Under the pieces are notes generated by a model. That model had not been told where the DNA came from and ran no database searches. It saw nothing but the letters and a program-made list of their open reading frames with translations. Shown here piece after piece: positions 18,102-27,044 of a stretch of 64,000 bases of DNA; the stretch's first letter is position 1; the number at the start of each line of letters is the position of its first letter. A program made the position numbers and the translations under genes. The DNA comes from an uncultured Eubacteriales bacterium (lineage in GTDB: Bacteria; Bacillota; Clostridia; Lachnospirales; Lachnospiraceae), in the NCBI GenBank assembly GCA_949294665.1, contig CASFID010000017.1, positions 28,471 to 92,470 of the forward strand. Reading direction: 5' to 3'.

Positions 18102-18811
18102 ATGGGCAGACCGGCATAAATAACGGCAAAAAGGGCAGTGCAGACGAGTGGAGCGGATCATGCCGCAGCGGAGCCGGGAAAGGGCCTCTGCGTATTGTGG
18201 TAATGGTATCCGGCGGAGGAACGAACCTGCAGGCTGTTATTGACAGTATAAAGGAAGGGACGATCACGAATACGCAGATTGTAGGAGTGATCAGCAATAA
18301 CAGAAATGCATATGCGCTGAAGCGGGCGGCTGAGAATGGTATCCCGTCTGTGTGCGTATCCCCGAAGGACTTTGAGACACGGGATATCTTTAATGAGAAG
18401 CTCCTGGAAGCGGTGGACGGCTATGAGCCGGATCTCGTTGTGCTGGCGGGATTCCTTGTAGTGATTCCACCGGAGATGATCAAAAAATATGAAAACCGTA
18501 TGATCAATATCCACCCGTCTCTTATCCCGTCGTTCTGCGGGAAAGGATATTATGGTCTTAAGGTCCATGAAGCGGCGCTGGCGCGGGGCGTAAAGGTAGC
18601 AGGAGCTACGGTCCATTTTGTGGACGAAGGGACGGACACGGGCCCGATCATCCTGCAGAAGGCTGTAGAAGTAGAGCAGGGAGATACTCCTGAAACACTT
18701 CAGCGCAGAGTGATGGAGCAGGCGGAATGGAAGATCCTGCCCCGGGCGATCGATCTGATCGCAAACGGAAAGGTCAGTGTCAAGGGCAGAAGGACAGTGG
18801 TCCTGCCATAG
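18095..18811 (+). CDS. purN: Phosphoribosylglycinamide formyltransferase
   Basis: Transfers a formyl group from 10-formyl-THF to GAR. The catalytic Asn-His-Asp set is visible in NIHPSLIPSFCG and VDEGTDTGPI, and SGGGTNLQA binds substrate. The protein is 238 residues, about 30 longer than usual, because of a Gly/Ser/Lys-rich N-terminal extension before LRIVVMVSGGG. The start at 18095 has AGGAGT upstream inside purM and no ATG lies nearer the conserved core, so the extension is probably real. Confidence 0.95.
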   Translation: MLDGQTGINNGKKGSADEWSGSCRSGAGKGPLRIVVMVSGGGTNLQAVIDSIKEGTITNTQIVGVISNNRNAYALKRAAENGIPSVCVSPKDFETRDIFNEKLLEAVDGYEPDLVVLAGFLVVIPPEMIKKYENRMINIHPSLIPSFCGKGYYGLKVHEAALARGVKVAGATVHFVDEGTDTGPIILQKAVEVEQGDTPETLQRRVMEQAEWKILPRAIDLIANGKVSVKGRRTVVLP

Positions 18812-18865
18812 TGCAGTTGACGCGAAGCAATAAGAGAAGAGAAAACCGGTTGAGGAGGTTATTAC

Positions 18866-20137
18866 ATGAAAGTACTGATCGTAGGCAGCGGGGGAAGAGA
18901 GCATGCAATCGCAGCGAGCGTTGCGAAAAGTCCCAAAGCGGACAAGATATACTGCGCTCCGGGCAATGCCGGCATTGCAGAATATGCCGAGTGCGTGGAT
19001 ATCGGAGCAATGGAGTTTGATAAACTGGCTGCATTTGCAAAGGAACATGAGATCGATCTGTGTATCGTCGGCATGGATGATCCGCTGGTAGGCGGTCTGG
19101 TGGATGTGATGGAAGAGGCGGGGATACGCACATTCGGTCCGAAGAAAAATGCGGCTATTCTTGAAGGATCGAAAGCATTTTCAAAGGATCTTATGAAGAA
19201 ATATCATATCCCGACGGCGGCTTATGAGAATTTCACGGATCCCGATAAGGCGCTTGCATATCTTGAGACGGCGAAATTCCCCATTGTCCTGAAAGCGGAC
19301 GGTCTCGCTCTGGGCAAAGGCGTACTTATCTGCCAGGATCTTGAAGAGGCGAAAGAAGGCGTGAAGACGATCATGCTGGATAAGAAGTTCGGATCGGCAG
19401 GAAACGAGATGGTCATTGAAGAATTTATGACCGGACGCGAGGTATCCGTGCTCTCTTTTGTTGATGGAAAGACGATCAGGACCATGACGAGCGCCCAGGA
19501 TCACAAACGCGCAGGCGACGGAGATACCGGCCTGAATACAGGCGGTATGGGAACATTCTCCCCAAGCCCGTTCTATACGAAAGATGTAGAAGAATTCTGT
19601 GAGAAATATATCTATCAGCCGACGGTAGACGCTATGGCGGCGGAGGGACGTCCGTTTAAAGGGGTGATCTTCTTCGGGTTGATGCTGACGGAGGACGGAC
19701 CGAAAGTGCTGGAGTACAATGCGCGGTTCGGAGATCCGGAGGCACAGGTTGTCCTGCCCCGTATGAAAAATGATATCATCGACGTAGTCGAGGCGTGCAT
19801 CGACGGCACTCTGGACCAGATCGATCTTCAGTTCGAGGATAATGCGGCTGTGTGTGTCGTGCTTGCATCTGACGGGTATCCGGTGAAATACGAGAAAGGG
19901 TTTCCGATCAGAGGGCTGGATGAGTTCCGCAAGCATGACGGCTGTTACTGCTTCCATGCGGGAACGAAGTTCGACAACGGACAGATCGTGACGAACGGAG
20001 GACGCGTCCTCGGTGTGACAGCCAAGGGAAAAGACCTCAAGGAGGCGAGAAAGAACGCCTATGCAGCCACAGAGTGGGTAGAATTCGAGAATAAATACAT
20101 GAGACACGATATCGGAAAAGCGATCGATGAAGCGTAG
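18866..20137 (+). CDS. purD: Phosphoribosylamine-glycine ligase
   Basis: An ATP-grasp enzyme that makes GAR. It has 423 residues and begins VLIVGSGGREHAIA. The ATP-grasp core includes LKADGLALGKGV, GLNTGGMGTFSPSPF and EYNARFGDPEAQ. It is the last gene of the purine operon and is followed by a terminator. GAGGAGG precedes the ATG. Confidence 0.97.
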   Translation: MKVLIVGSGGREHAIAASVAKSPKADKIYCAPGNAGIAEYAECVDIGAMEFDKLAAFAKEHEIDLCIVGMDDPLVGGLVDVMEEAGIRTFGPKKNAAILEGSKAFSKDLMKKYHIPTAAYENFTDPDKALAYLETAKFPIVLKADGLALGKGVLICQDLEEAKEGVKTIMLDKKFGSAGNEMVIEEFMTGREVSVLSFVDGKTIRTMTSAQDHKRAGDGDTGLNTGGMGTFSPSPFYTKDVEEFCEKYIYQPTVDAMAAEGRPFKGVIFFGLMLTEDGPKVLEYNARFGDPEAQVVLPRMKNDIIDVVEACIDGTLDQIDLQFEDNAAVCVVLASDGYPVKYEKGFPIRGLDEFRKHDGCYCFHAGTKFDNGQIVTNGGRVLGVTAKGKDLKEARKNAYAATEWVEFENKYMRHDIGKAIDEA

Positions 20138-20163
20138 GATCTTCCGATCATCCTGTCTGTCGG

Positions 20164-20191
20164 AAAAGAGACCGGTGGCCGGTCTCTTTTT
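20164..20191 (+). terminator. Rho-independent terminator of the purine operon
   Basis: A perfect stem AAAGAGACC/GGTCTCTTT with a seven-base loop runs into TTTT. Confidence 0.85.
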
Positions 20192-20265
20192 CTGTAGTGT
20201 CTTCACAATATGAAACGTCTCTTCATCTGAAAGCCAGGAAAAGGCACATTGACATTCAGAAAGTA

Positions 20266-20294
20266 TTGACGCATATATTAATTGCGCATACAAT
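20266..20294 (+). promoter_or_regulatory. Promoter of the ABC exporter/MarR operon
   Basis: TTGACG (20266-20271), a 17-base spacer and TACAAT (20289-20294), 37 bases before the first ABC gene. The -10 box overlaps the palindrome described next. Confidence 0.8.
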
Positions 20295-20312
20295 AGTTGT
20301 ATCTACAACTAT
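20293..20312 (+). promoter_or_regulatory. Probable MarR operator
   Basis: ATAGTTGTATCTACAACTAT is a perfect inverted repeat of two 9-bp arms around a 2-bp centre. It sits on the -10 end and transcription start of the promoter, where a bound repressor would block RNA polymerase. The arm shape is typical of MarR-family sites, and a MarR gene lies in the same operon. Confidence 0.75.
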
Positions 20313-20330
20313 GGAAAGGCGGCGTCAAAT

Positions 20331-22058
20331 ATGCTGAGAAGGATCTTCTCCTATTCCGGGAAATATAAAAAATATCTTGTGTTTGCGGCTTTGTGTATCA
20401 CGGCAGAGTCGCTTTTTGAGCTCCTGATCCCTCTGATTATGGCGGATATCGTGGATATCGGAGTCGCGAACGGCGATAAAGCCTACATTTTCCGACAGGG
20501 CGGATGGATGCTCATATGTGCGGCAGCAGCGTTTCTGCTCGGTGTCGGCAGCGCGCAGTTCTCCGCGATAGCGGGGCAGGGACTGGGCGCGAATTTAAGA
20601 GAAGCGGAGTACGCCAAACTGCAGCAGTTTTCCTTTGCAAATGTAGACCATTTCCAGCTGTCATCTCTTGTGACCCGCATGACGAGTGATGTGACGAATA
20701 TCCAGAACAGCATCTCGAGCGGTATGCGCCCTGCCTGCAGGGGACCGGTCATGCTGATCGCAGCCACAGCCGTCGCATTTTCCATCAACGCGAAGCTGGC
20801 GCTTGTGTTTATGGTGGCCCTTCCAACGCTGGCTGTCTGCCTGTGGCTGATCATTAAAAATGTGCGGCCGCTCTACGGACGGATGCAGGAGGCAATCGAT
20901 CTGGTGAACCGCATCATTCAGGAAAATCTTACTGCCGTCCGTGTAGTGAAGGCATATGTGCGGGGCGAATATGAAATCGGAAAATTCAATGAAGTCAATG
21001 CAAACCTGCAGACGCAGTCTGAGCGGGCATTCAGGCTTGCCACGACCAATATGGCAGCCATGCAGTTCGTCATGTACGGAACGATCATCAGCATCCTCTG
21101 GTTCGGGGGCGGTATGATCCGGATCGGAACCATGCAGGTGGGCGAGCTGACCGGTTTCCTGAGTTATGTCCTGCAGATCCTGAATTCCCTCATGATGATC
21201 TCAAATATCTTTCTTATGCTGACCAGATCTCTGGCTTCGGGAAAGCGTATCATAGAGATCATGGATGAGGAGATTGACATCAAGGAGGATCGGGCAGAGA
21301 ACATTTCGGTCAGCCGCGGAGAGATTGAATTTTCCCATGTATATTTTAAATACAGAAAAGATGCGAAGGAATATGTCCTTTCTGATATTAATCTCCATAT
21401 CAGTGCCGGACAGACGGTAGGTATCGTGGGGCAGACCGGATCTGCCAAGACAACCCTTGTACAGCTCATTCCCAGATTATATGACGTAACAAAAGGAGAG
21501 CTGCTGATCGACGGGAGACCGGTAGAACAGTATCCGCTGCGGCATCTCCGGGATTCCATCGCCATGGTGCTCCAGAAGAATACGCTCTTTTCCGGTACAT
21601 TGCGGGAGAATCTCCTTTGGGGGAATAAGGACGCCACGCAGGAGGAGATCGAGGAGGCCTGCCGGATCGCCGGGGCGGATGAATTTATCGGAAGGCTGGA
21701 AAAGGGATATGACACGGAGATGGGACAGGGCGGTGTGAATGTCTCGGGCGGGCAGAAGCAGCGTCTCTGCATTGCAAGAGCCATACTGAAAAAGCCTAAG
21801 GTAATGATACTGGATGATTCTACCAGCGCGGTGGACACAGCGACCGAGGCGCGGATCCGGACCATGCTGCAGGAAAAGCTGCCCCGTATGACGAAGATCA
21901 TCATTGCACAGAGAATCTCTTCCGTGCGCCATGCTGATATGATCGTAGTGCTTGACGACGGCAGGATCAAAGGCTGCGGCACTCATGAGGAACTGCTGGA
22001 AAGCAACAGGATATATCAGGAAATCTATGAGTCTCAGAAGGAAGGAGCTGATCTGTAA
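20331..22058 (+). CDS. ABC exporter half-transporter with a degenerate ATP site (heterodimer subunit 1)
   Basis: A type IV ABC exporter of 575 residues: a six-helix membrane domain (1-310) and a nucleotide-binding domain (330-575). Walker A reads GQTGSAKTT, with Ala in place of the last Gly. Walker B ends ILDDSTSAVD, with Asp where the catalytic Glu is usual. These are marks of the non-hydrolysing site in heterodimeric exporters such as TM287/288 and BmrCD. Its stop overlaps the partner start (TAATG). It probably exports drugs or other amphipathic compounds under MarR control. Confidence 0.9.
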   Translation: MLRRIFSYSGKYKKYLVFAALCITAESLFELLIPLIMADIVDIGVANGDKAYIFRQGGWMLICAAAAFLLGVGSAQFSAIAGQGLGANLREAEYAKLQQFSFANVDHFQLSSLVTRMTSDVTNIQNSISSGMRPACRGPVMLIAATAVAFSINAKLALVFMVALPTLAVCLWLIIKNVRPLYGRMQEAIDLVNRIIQENLTAVRVVKAYVRGEYEIGKFNEVNANLQTQSERAFRLATTNMAAMQFVMYGTIISILWFGGGMIRIGTMQVGELTGFLSYVLQILNSLMMISNIFLMLTRSLASGKRIIEIMDEEIDIKEDRAENISVSRGEIEFSHVYFKYRKDAKEYVLSDINLHISAGQTVGIVGQTGSAKTTLVQLIPRLYDVTKGELLIDGRPVEQYPLRHLRDSIAMVLQKNTLFSGTLRENLLWGNKDATQEEIEEACRIAGADEFIGRLEKGYDTEMGQGGVNVSGGQKQRLCIARAILKKPKVMILDDSTSAVDTATEARIRTMLQEKLPRMTKIIIAQRISSVRHADMIVVLDDGRIKGCGTHEELLESNRIYQEIYESQKEGADL

Positions 22059-23938
22059 TGGCAAGATATACGGGGTATAAGCGTCCGAAAAATACGCTGA
22101 AAGCATTGCGCCAGCTGTTTCACTATATGGGATATCACAGATGGCTGCTTCTTGTAGTGGCTGTTCTCGTTTTGATCAGTACCGGCGCCAGTGTGGCGGG
22201 AACCTATCTCCTCAAACCGGTGATCAATGATTTTATCCTTCCGGGAGATGTAAAAGGACTGATCCTTGCGCTGATCGGAATGGGGATCATGTATCTGTGC
22301 GGCGCCCTGTCCACGTTCGGCTATAACCGGCTGATGGTAAAGACGTCGCAGAAGGTAGTAGGTGATATCCGTCGGGATCTGTTTGCACATGTGCAGACAC
22401 TGCCTCTGAAATACTTTGACGCCCATACCCATGGAGAACTGATGAGCCGGTTTACCAACGATGTGGATACGATACAGGAGGCGCTCAACAACAGCTTCAC
22501 CATGGTGATCCAGAGCTCTCTTACCCTGACCGGAACGGTCGTTATGCTTCTTGTGCTGAATGTGAGGATGGCTCTTATCGTGATCGTATTCCTTCTGATC
22601 ATGTTCTGGTTTATCAAATGGAACGGAAAGCGGAGCAAAGCGTATTTCGACCGGCAGCAGGAGTATCTGGCCGCGATCAACGGATTCACTGAGGAAATGG
22701 TGGCAGGCCAGAAAGTAGAGAAGATCTTTAATCACGAAGAGGAAGACATGAAAGTGTTCCGTAAGAAAAACGAGGACCTCAGGGCAGCGTCCACAAAAGC
22801 ACTCGCCTATTCCTCCATGATGATCCCCAGCATTGTCAGCCTTTCCTACGGCTGCTACGCTGTCTCGGCCTGTGCGGGAGGCCTCCTGGCGATTGCGGGG
22901 CTGATGGATCTGGGAAGCCTTGCGGCCTATCTCGTCTATGTGCGGCAGAGCGCCATGCCTCTCAACCAATTCACACAGCAGGTCAATTTTATCCTGTCTG
23001 CGTTAGCCGGAGCGGAGCGCATCTTTGATATGATGGAAGAACCATCAGAGATCGATGAGGGCACTGTCACGTTGGTCCGTGTACATGAGAATGAGGAAGG
23101 TACGCTTACGGAGGCCGAAGATGGAAGAAATGAAGAGACAGATGTAATACACCCGGGAAAGACAGAGTACGCATGGAAGGACGCACAGGGAAATCTGACT
23201 CTTCTTCGCGGGGATGTCAGGTTTGAAAACGTCGTGTTCGGCTATGTTCCCGGAAGAAAAGTGTTATCCGGCATCAGTCTCTATGCAAAGCCGGGACAGA
23301 AGATCGCTTTCGTGGGCTCTACCGGCGCCGGCAAGACGACCATCATTAATCTGATCAACCGGTTCTATGAGATACAGGGGGGACGGATCCTCTATGATGG
23401 TATCGATGTCCGGGATATCAGAAAAGATGATCTGAGACGCTCCCTCGGAATGGTCATTCAGGATACGCACTTGTTTACGGGAACCATTGCCGACAATATA
23501 CGGTATGGAAAACTGGACGCAGCGGATGAGGAAGTGATAAGAGCTGCGGAGCTTGCCAATGCGGACTCCTTTATCCGGAGGCTCCCGGACGGATATGATA
23601 CAATGCTGTACAGTGACGGAAGCAATCTGTCACAGGGACAGAGGCAGCTTCTCGCCATCGCCCGGGCGGCCGTCGCACAGCCCCCGGTACTGATCCTTGA
23701 CGAGGCTACATCCTCTATCGACACAAGGACAGAGCGGTTGATTGAAAAGGGGATGGATGCTATCATGGATGGCAGGACAGTATTTGTGATCGCCCACCGT
23801 CTGTCAACCGTGAGAAATTCAAAAGCAATCATGGTGCTTGAGCATGGCAGTATTATAGAGCGCGGAAGCCATGAAGAACTGCTGGAACAGAAAGGCAGAT
23901 ACTATCAGCTCTATACGGGGATGTATGAGCTGGAGTAA
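22058..23938 (+). CDS. ABC exporter half-transporter with the canonical ATP site (heterodimer subunit 2)
   Basis: Partner of the preceding gene, 626 residues. The membrane domain spans about 1-320, then a 50-residue acidic insert (MEEPSEIDEGTVTLV to DVIHPGKTEYAW) precedes the nucleotide-binding domain. Walker A GSTGAGKTT and Walker B ILDEATSSID with the catalytic Glu are normal. The signature is NLSQGQRQLL. Together with subunit 1 it forms an asymmetric exporter. Confidence 0.92.
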   Translation: MARYTGYKRPKNTLKALRQLFHYMGYHRWLLLVVAVLVLISTGASVAGTYLLKPVINDFILPGDVKGLILALIGMGIMYLCGALSTFGYNRLMVKTSQKVVGDIRRDLFAHVQTLPLKYFDAHTHGELMSRFTNDVDTIQEALNNSFTMVIQSSLTLTGTVVMLLVLNVRMALIVIVFLLIMFWFIKWNGKRSKAYFDRQQEYLAAINGFTEEMVAGQKVEKIFNHEEEDMKVFRKKNEDLRAASTKALAYSSMMIPSIVSLSYGCYAVSACAGGLLAIAGLMDLGSLAAYLVYVRQSAMPLNQFTQQVNFILSALAGAERIFDMMEEPSEIDEGTVTLVRVHENEEGTLTEAEDGRNEETDVIHPGKTEYAWKDAQGNLTLLRGDVRFENVVFGYVPGRKVLSGISLYAKPGQKIAFVGSTGAGKTTIINLINRFYEIQGGRILYDGIDVRDIRKDDLRRSLGMVIQDTHLFTGTIADNIRYGKLDAADEEVIRAAELANADSFIRRLPDGYDTMLYSDGSNLSQGQRQLLAIARAAVAQPPVLILDEATSSIDTRTERLIEKGMDAIMDGRTVFVIAHRLSTVRNSKAIMVLEHGSIIERGSHEELLEQKGRYYQLYTGMYELE

Positions 23939-24006
23939 GCGCGCTGCTGTACGGCCTTCGGCGCATACTGCGCTGGCGGAGATGAGACGGAATGTGGAAA
24001 TGAGGT

Positions 24007-24456
24007 GTGAAGATCGTGAAACAGAGACTGAGACGGCTTCTGTTTGAGATAGAGCAGCTTAAGCGGAATAAGGTACAGGATTTCCTTCTCAGTATCGGGC
24101 TTACGCCGGGACAGGGGCAGGCAAGGATCCTGGTGTCTCTGGCGTCTTCGGAGCACGTTTCTCAGAGAAAACTGGCGGACGAATGCATGCTTGATGTGAC
24201 GACGATGTCACGGACGCTGGACAGACTGGAGAAGAAGGGGCTGATCGAGAGAAAAAGGGATCCCGGCTGCCGGAGAGCTTATCAGATCAGTCTGACAGAT
24301 GCAGGCCGGATGAAAGCGGAAGAGGTAAAAGAAGGATTTGCAAGGCTGGAGGAGATGCTTTTTGACGGATTCGGACAGACGGAAATGAGAGAGCTGTCTG
24401 TAAAACTGGAGAAGATAAAGGATAATCTGGAGGGGAAAATGTATGAAAAACAGTGA
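24007..24456 (+). CDS. MarR-family transcriptional regulator
   Basis: A protein of about 149 residues with a winged-helix core: VSQRKLADECMLDVTTMSRTLDRLEKKGLIERKRDPGCRRAYQISLTDAGR. The start is GTG at 24007, or GTG at 24016, which fits the GAGGTG site better. It lies behind the two ABC genes it probably represses through the palindrome at 20293-20312, rather than in the more usual first position. It overlaps the histidine kinase start by 14 bases, which links the exporter operon physically to the sugar-sensing genes. Confidence 0.88.
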   Translation: MKIVKQRLRRLLFEIEQLKRNKVQDFLLSIGLTPGQGQARILVSLASSEHVSQRKLADECMLDVTTMSRTLDRLEKKGLIERKRDPGCRRAYQISLTDAGRMKAEEVKEGFARLEEMLFDGFGQTEMRELSVKLEKIKDNLEGKMYEKQ

Positions 24457-25993
24457 CCGGCCGGACATCAGAAAACAAAAGGGACATATGCGGTTTTCGG
24501 TCAGAACGAAGATACTGATGCTTGCAGCTATGGTCGTGTTTCCGTTCCTGCTTGCAATCTTCTATCTGCTCGCGTCCATGAGTAATTACAGCCGGGTCTA
24601 TGAGCGGATCGTAAGTGATATCACCGTGGCAAACAACTATAATCTCAATTTTAAGGAAGAGATGGATGAAAGTATGTATAAACTGGTTGTGGGCTACGTC
24701 ACATTTGACAATATTTCAGAGGCGGAGACGCTGGAAGATCCTTACGAGCTGATCGATGAGCTGAGAAGTGAATTTACTGACCTGATGGATGTAACGACCG
24801 AGAGCGAGAGCAGAGTGTGGCTCCAGAGCCTTCTGAATAATCTGGACACGCTGGAAGACAGGGTGGATGACATTGTCGAGACTACGTCTTCTGACGGACA
24901 GTATGACGATAATATCAAAAGGCTGGACAATAACATTTATGTCCTTACAGAACTGATTCAGGATGACATTCAGTATTATATCTATTACCAGATTCGGAAT
25001 ATGGAGGAAGTGACCGCAGACCTGAACGACCAGATCAGGGATTTTATTGTGCTGTTCGGAAGTCTCATTGGCGTTCTTGTGCTTGTCGTCACGGTGACGG
25101 CAGTCCTGATCGCCTCAGGTATCATAAAGCCTGTGCGCGAGCTGTATAATGCAACCCAGAAAGTTGCGCAGGGAGACTTTACCGCGCGGGCCCGGATCAA
25201 TACGAGGGATGAAATCGCGGAACTGGCGGACGGATTTAATAATATGGCCGGAAATATGCAGGGGATGATCCGGCAGATCAAAGAGGATGAACAGAAACTC
25301 AGACGGACGGACCTGCGGCTTTTGCAGGAACAGATCAATCCTCATTTTCTCTACAATACGCTGGATACGATCGTATGGCTGATTGAGGGAAATGAGCCGG
25401 ATCAGGCCGTCAATATGGTAGTCACTTTGTCCGGTTTTTTCCGGCAGGTTCTCAGCAAGGGAAAAGAACTGATCACCATACGGGAGGAAGAGCAGCATAT
25501 CAGGAGCTATCTTGAGATCCAGTCTGTGAGATACCATGATATTCTCGAATATGACATACAGATCGATCAGGTGCTTTACGATTATCAGATCCTTAAGCTT
25601 ACCCTCCAGCCTGTAGTGGAAAATGCACTCTATCACGGAATTAAATATAAGCGCGCAAAAGGATACATCCATGTCAACGGGGAGAAGGCGGGGGAGCTCA
25701 TCCGCCTGACTGTCAGGGACAATGGAGCCGGAATGGAAGAAAAAGAGCTTGAGGAGCTGCGCAAGGAGATCAGCCGTCCCTGCAAGGAGACAGAGAAAGG
25801 TTTCGGACTCGCCAATGTAAACGAGCGGATCCATATGTATTTCGGGGAACAGTACGGGCTTTCAATCCAGTCGGTAAAAGATAGGGGAACCATCGTGGAA
25901 ATCCTGATCCCGGCGATAAAAGCGGGTGCCGGGATATCAGGCCAGATTGAGACGTCTCAGCAGAATCATTTAGAGGGAAAGGAAGAATTATGA
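24443..25993 (+). CDS. Sensor histidine kinase, YesM/LytS type
   Basis: A membrane kinase of 516 residues: a membrane helix at about 20-45, an extracellular helical region, a second helix at about 193-217, a HAMP domain, and the His-kinase core with LLQEQINPHFLYNTLDT (phospho-accepting His near residue 300). The ATPase has LQPVVENALYHGIKYK and DNGAGMEEKEL. Its extracellular part is not a sugar-binding fold. The next gene, overlapping by four bases, encodes a sugar-binding lipoprotein that is the likely ligand sensor. The response regulator is the gene after that. Confidence 0.92.
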   Translation: MKNSDRPDIRKQKGHMRFSVRTKILMLAAMVVFPFLLAIFYLLASMSNYSRVYERIVSDITVANNYNLNFKEEMDESMYKLVVGYVTFDNISEAETLEDPYELIDELRSEFTDLMDVTTESESRVWLQSLLNNLDTLEDRVDDIVETTSSDGQYDDNIKRLDNNIYVLTELIQDDIQYYIYYQIRNMEEVTADLNDQIRDFIVLFGSLIGVLVLVVTVTAVLIASGIIKPVRELYNATQKVAQGDFTARARINTRDEIAELADGFNNMAGNMQGMIRQIKEDEQKLRRTDLRLLQEQINPHFLYNTLDTIVWLIEGNEPDQAVNMVVTLSGFFRQVLSKGKELITIREEEQHIRSYLEIQSVRYHDILEYDIQIDQVLYDYQILKLTLQPVVENALYHGIKYKRAKGYIHVNGEKAGELIRLTVRDNGAGMEEKELEELRKEISRPCKETEKGFGLANVNERIHMYFGEQYGLSIQSVKDRGTIVEILIPAIKAGAGISGQIETSQQNHLEGKEEL

Positions 25994-27027
25994 CAGCATG
26001 GATGACGGGCTTTGCACAGAAGGCGGGGAAGGCGGCCTGTGCGGTAATACTGCTGATCCTGCTTCTTGCAGGGTGCGGCAAGCAGTTTGATGTCGGAAGT
26101 TCAGAGCGGGATAAGGCAGAAGATGAGGATCTGATCGTGGTAGGCGTATCCCAGATCGGCAGTGAGTCAGTGTGGAGGACAGCCAATACTGCTTCGATAC
26201 AGAACGTATTTACAAGAGAAAACGGATATCTGCTGATCTTTGACAATGCGAGGCAGAAACAGGAGAACCAGATAAAGGCGATCCGGAATTTTATCTCCCA
26301 GCAGGCAGACTATATCGTATTTTCTCCTATTGAGGAGGACGGCTGGGATGATGTTCTCTATGAGGCAAAAGAAGCAGGGATACCGGTTATCCTCATGGAC
26401 CGTATGGTGCAGACAGAAGATGAGTCGCTGTTTACCGCGTGGATCGGTTCGGATTTCTTTCAGGAGGGAGTGAATGCCGGGAACTGGCTGGCCGGTTATC
26501 TGGAAGAACAAAAACGCGCGGAAGAAGAGATCAATATTGTAGTGCTCCAGGGGACGGACGGCGGTACATCTACTATCGGACGCACGAACGGCTTCAATGA
26601 TGTGGCAGCCCGGCATGATAACTGGAAGATACTGGAACAGACCGGCGGAGATTTTACAACCGCCAAGGCGAGGGAAGAGATGAAAAGGCTTCTGGATACA
26701 TACGGGGATATCGATGTGGTCGTATCCCAGAATGACGATATGACTTTCGGAGTGCTGGAGGAACTCGAAAATGCGGGGATATCTACAGGTACAGACGGCG
26801 ATGTTATCGTGATCTCCTTTGATGCGGTGAGGTCTGCCCTTGAGAAAGTTCAGGCAGGATTGATCAACGTGGATATTGAGTGTAATCCGGAACAGGGACC
26901 GTATATCGAGCAGGTGATCCGGAAACTGGAAGACGGGGAGCAGGCAGAGAAGTATTCTTACGTGCCGGAACAGATATTTACCCGGGATAACGTAACACAG
27001 GAATTGATTGACAACAGAAGTTACTGA
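25990..27027 (+). CDS. Sugar-binding lipoprotein, probable sensor partner of the histidine kinase
   Basis: A type I periplasmic binding protein of 345 residues with a lipobox at LLAGC (Cys near residue 29). It resembles YtfQ and RbsB: VVGVSQIGSESVWRTA, QKQENQIKAIRNFI, ADYIVFSPIEEDGWDDVL, and a conserved Asp-Arg pair in VILMDRMV. It has no adjacent permease and is sandwiched between kinase and response regulator. This matches the XylFII-LytS-YesN type of three-component sugar sensing. It is a diverged paralogue of the transport binding protein at 30198, so both probably see the same sugar. Confidence 0.85.
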   Translation: MTAWMTGFAQKAGKAACAVILLILLLAGCGKQFDVGSSERDKAEDEDLIVVGVSQIGSESVWRTANTASIQNVFTRENGYLLIFDNARQKQENQIKAIRNFISQQADYIVFSPIEEDGWDDVLYEAKEAGIPVILMDRMVQTEDESLFTAWIGSDFFQEGVNAGNWLAGYLEEQKRAEEEINIVVLQGTDGGTSTIGRTNGFNDVAARHDNWKILEQTGGDFTTAKAREEMKRLLDTYGDIDVVVSQNDDMTFGVLEELENAGISTGTDGDVIVISFDAVRSALEKVQAGLINVDIECNPEQGPYIEQVIRKLEDGEQAEKYSYVPEQIFTRDNVTQELIDNRSY

Positions 27028-27044
27028 CGATATAGGAGATTGGT

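Noticed and set aside
21164-22969. Minus-strand frames opposite the ABC exporter genes
   Set aside because: Antisense shadows of conserved ATPase domains; no initiation signals.
25990-27027. Transport binding protein of an ABC system
   Set aside because: No permease or ATPase is adjacent, and it is embedded between a kinase and its regulator, so a sensory role is preferred.
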